Positions 63,593 to 64,000 of a stretch of 64,000 nucleotides of DNA are shown here, piece after piece. Within the stretch, counting starts at the first letter, position 1. Each line of letters starts with the position of its first letter. The stretch comes from Arthrobacter sp. B1I2 (GTDB lineage: Bacteria > Actinomycetota > Actinomycetes > Actinomycetales > Micrococcaceae). The notes under the pieces were generated by a model, which ran no database searches, was not told the DNA's origin, and saw only the letters and a program-made list of their open reading frames with translations. Location of the stretch: contig NZ_JAUSYC010000001.1 of NCBI RefSeq assembly GCF_030816485.1, forward strand, positions 310,001 to 374,000, written 5' to 3'. A program made the translations under genes and the position numbers.

Positions 63593-64000
63593 ATGACAAC
63601 CCCGTTCCTTTGCCGTACCCTGACAACGTCCGCGGCCGTCGCAGGCTCAGCTGCACTCCTGCTCGCCGCGGCGGGCGGCGCCTCAGCGCATGTTGGGGTG
63701 ACGCCGGACAAGACCGACGCCGGCTCCTACGCCCTGCTGACGTTCGGCATCCCCCACGGCTGTGACACGTCGCCCACCACCAAAGTGGCCATTACGCTCC
63801 CCCCGGAACTCAATGACGCCCAACCCACGGTGAACCCCAACTGGACCGCGGAAAAGGTGACCGAACAGTTTGCCGAACCCCGGAAGCTTCCGGACGGTAC
63901 CGCCATCACCAAGCGGACCAGCCAGATCGTCTATACGGCCAAAACCCCGCTGAGCCCCGAACTCCGCGACGCCCTGGTCCTTTCCGTGCACCTGCCGGTC
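63593..64000 (+). CDS. YcnI-family (DUF1775) copper-associated secreted protein, 3' end beyond window
   Basis: 136 residues visible. A signal peptide (LTTSAAVAGSAALLLAAAGG) ends at ASA-H, so the mature protein starts HVGVTP, the N-terminal His being the copper ligand position of YcnI proteins. It continues with TDAGSYALLTFGIPHGCD, a conserved GIPHGC block, and TTKVAITLPPEL. GAAAGGCAACC precedes ATG 63593. YcnI proteins bind copper outside the membrane and usually sit with CopC/D or DUF461-like genes. Confidence 0.92.
   Translation, partial: MTTPFLCRTLTTSAAVAGSAALLLAAAGGASAHVGVTPDKTDAGSYALLTFGIPHGCDTSPTTKVAITLPPELNDAQPTVNPNWTAEKVTEQFAEPRKLPDGTAITKRTSQIVYTAKTPLSPELRDALVLSVHLPV

Overview
The window is high-GC, densely coded DNA with frequent 4-bp ATGA/GTGA start-stop overlaps and GTG/TTG starts. 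Gene content and protein sequences fit a soil actinobacterium of the Arthrobacter/Pseudarthrobacter group (Micrococcaceae). This placement is inference from recognised families (GTP-type PEP carboxykinase, DUF222-HNH nuclease, c-di-AMP riboswitch before a secreted wall protein); no rRNA is present to confirm it. Both edge genes (pckG, a YcnI-like gene) are cut by the window. | Layout. 1-9.3 kb: pckG, tRNA-Arg, a flavin disulfide oxidoreductase, a TetR-controlled YhgE/Pip export locus whose first gene carries a frameshift, then EamA, LysR and SixA-type genes. 9.7-18.2 kb: an orphan winged-helix regulator with a long leader, a two-component system followed by two membrane glycosyltransferases, and a c-di-AMP riboswitch with its wall-associated target. 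18.2-24.8 kb: upp, PAP2 phosphatase, tadA, a three-gene set (glycosyltransferase, diverged pterin-synthase fold, zinc-type dehydrogenase) and a DUF222-HNH gene. 24.9-31.6 kb: tRNA-Ser(CGA) followed by a poorly packed accessory stretch with several frameshifted genes and the tail of a tyrosine recombinase whose nucleophile position reads Cys; it looks like a decaying island. | 32.6-46.5 kb: a ten-gene operon on the minus strand for import and breakdown of uronic-acid sugars (binding protein, two permeases, two TIM-barrel isomerase-like proteins, a Gfo/Idh dehydrogenase, UxaC, UxuB, ManD) ending in a gluconokinase-GH3 fusion; a divergent LacI gene and a perfect LacI-type operator lie at its head. 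46.5-48.5 kb: a MarR/DHA2 efflux pair with a perfect palindrome. | 48.6-55.7 kb: a 5-oxoproline (pxp) locus: pxpA, a fused pxpBC, a biotin carboxylase-BCCP protein, a GntR regulator, and an oppositely directed operon with a DUF1445 protein and an NRAMP-like transporter. One inverted repeat (TTGTTGAACAA core) stands once before pxpA and twice before the transporter, tying both operons to one regulator. 55.9-61.8 kb: PucR regulator, glutaminase, amino-acid permease and a ThDP enzyme, so 48-62 kb as a whole is about glutamine/glutamate/oxoproline nitrogen metabolism. 62-64 kb: small unknown genes, including a possible 17-residue Cys peptide, and a YcnI-type copper-associated gene. | Strongest leads: the pxpBC/biotin-carboxylase arrangement, which mirrors the domains of urea carboxylase; the gluconokinase-GH3 fusion; the diverged pterin-synthase/dehydrogenase/glycosyltransferase set; and the three-site GntR regulon.
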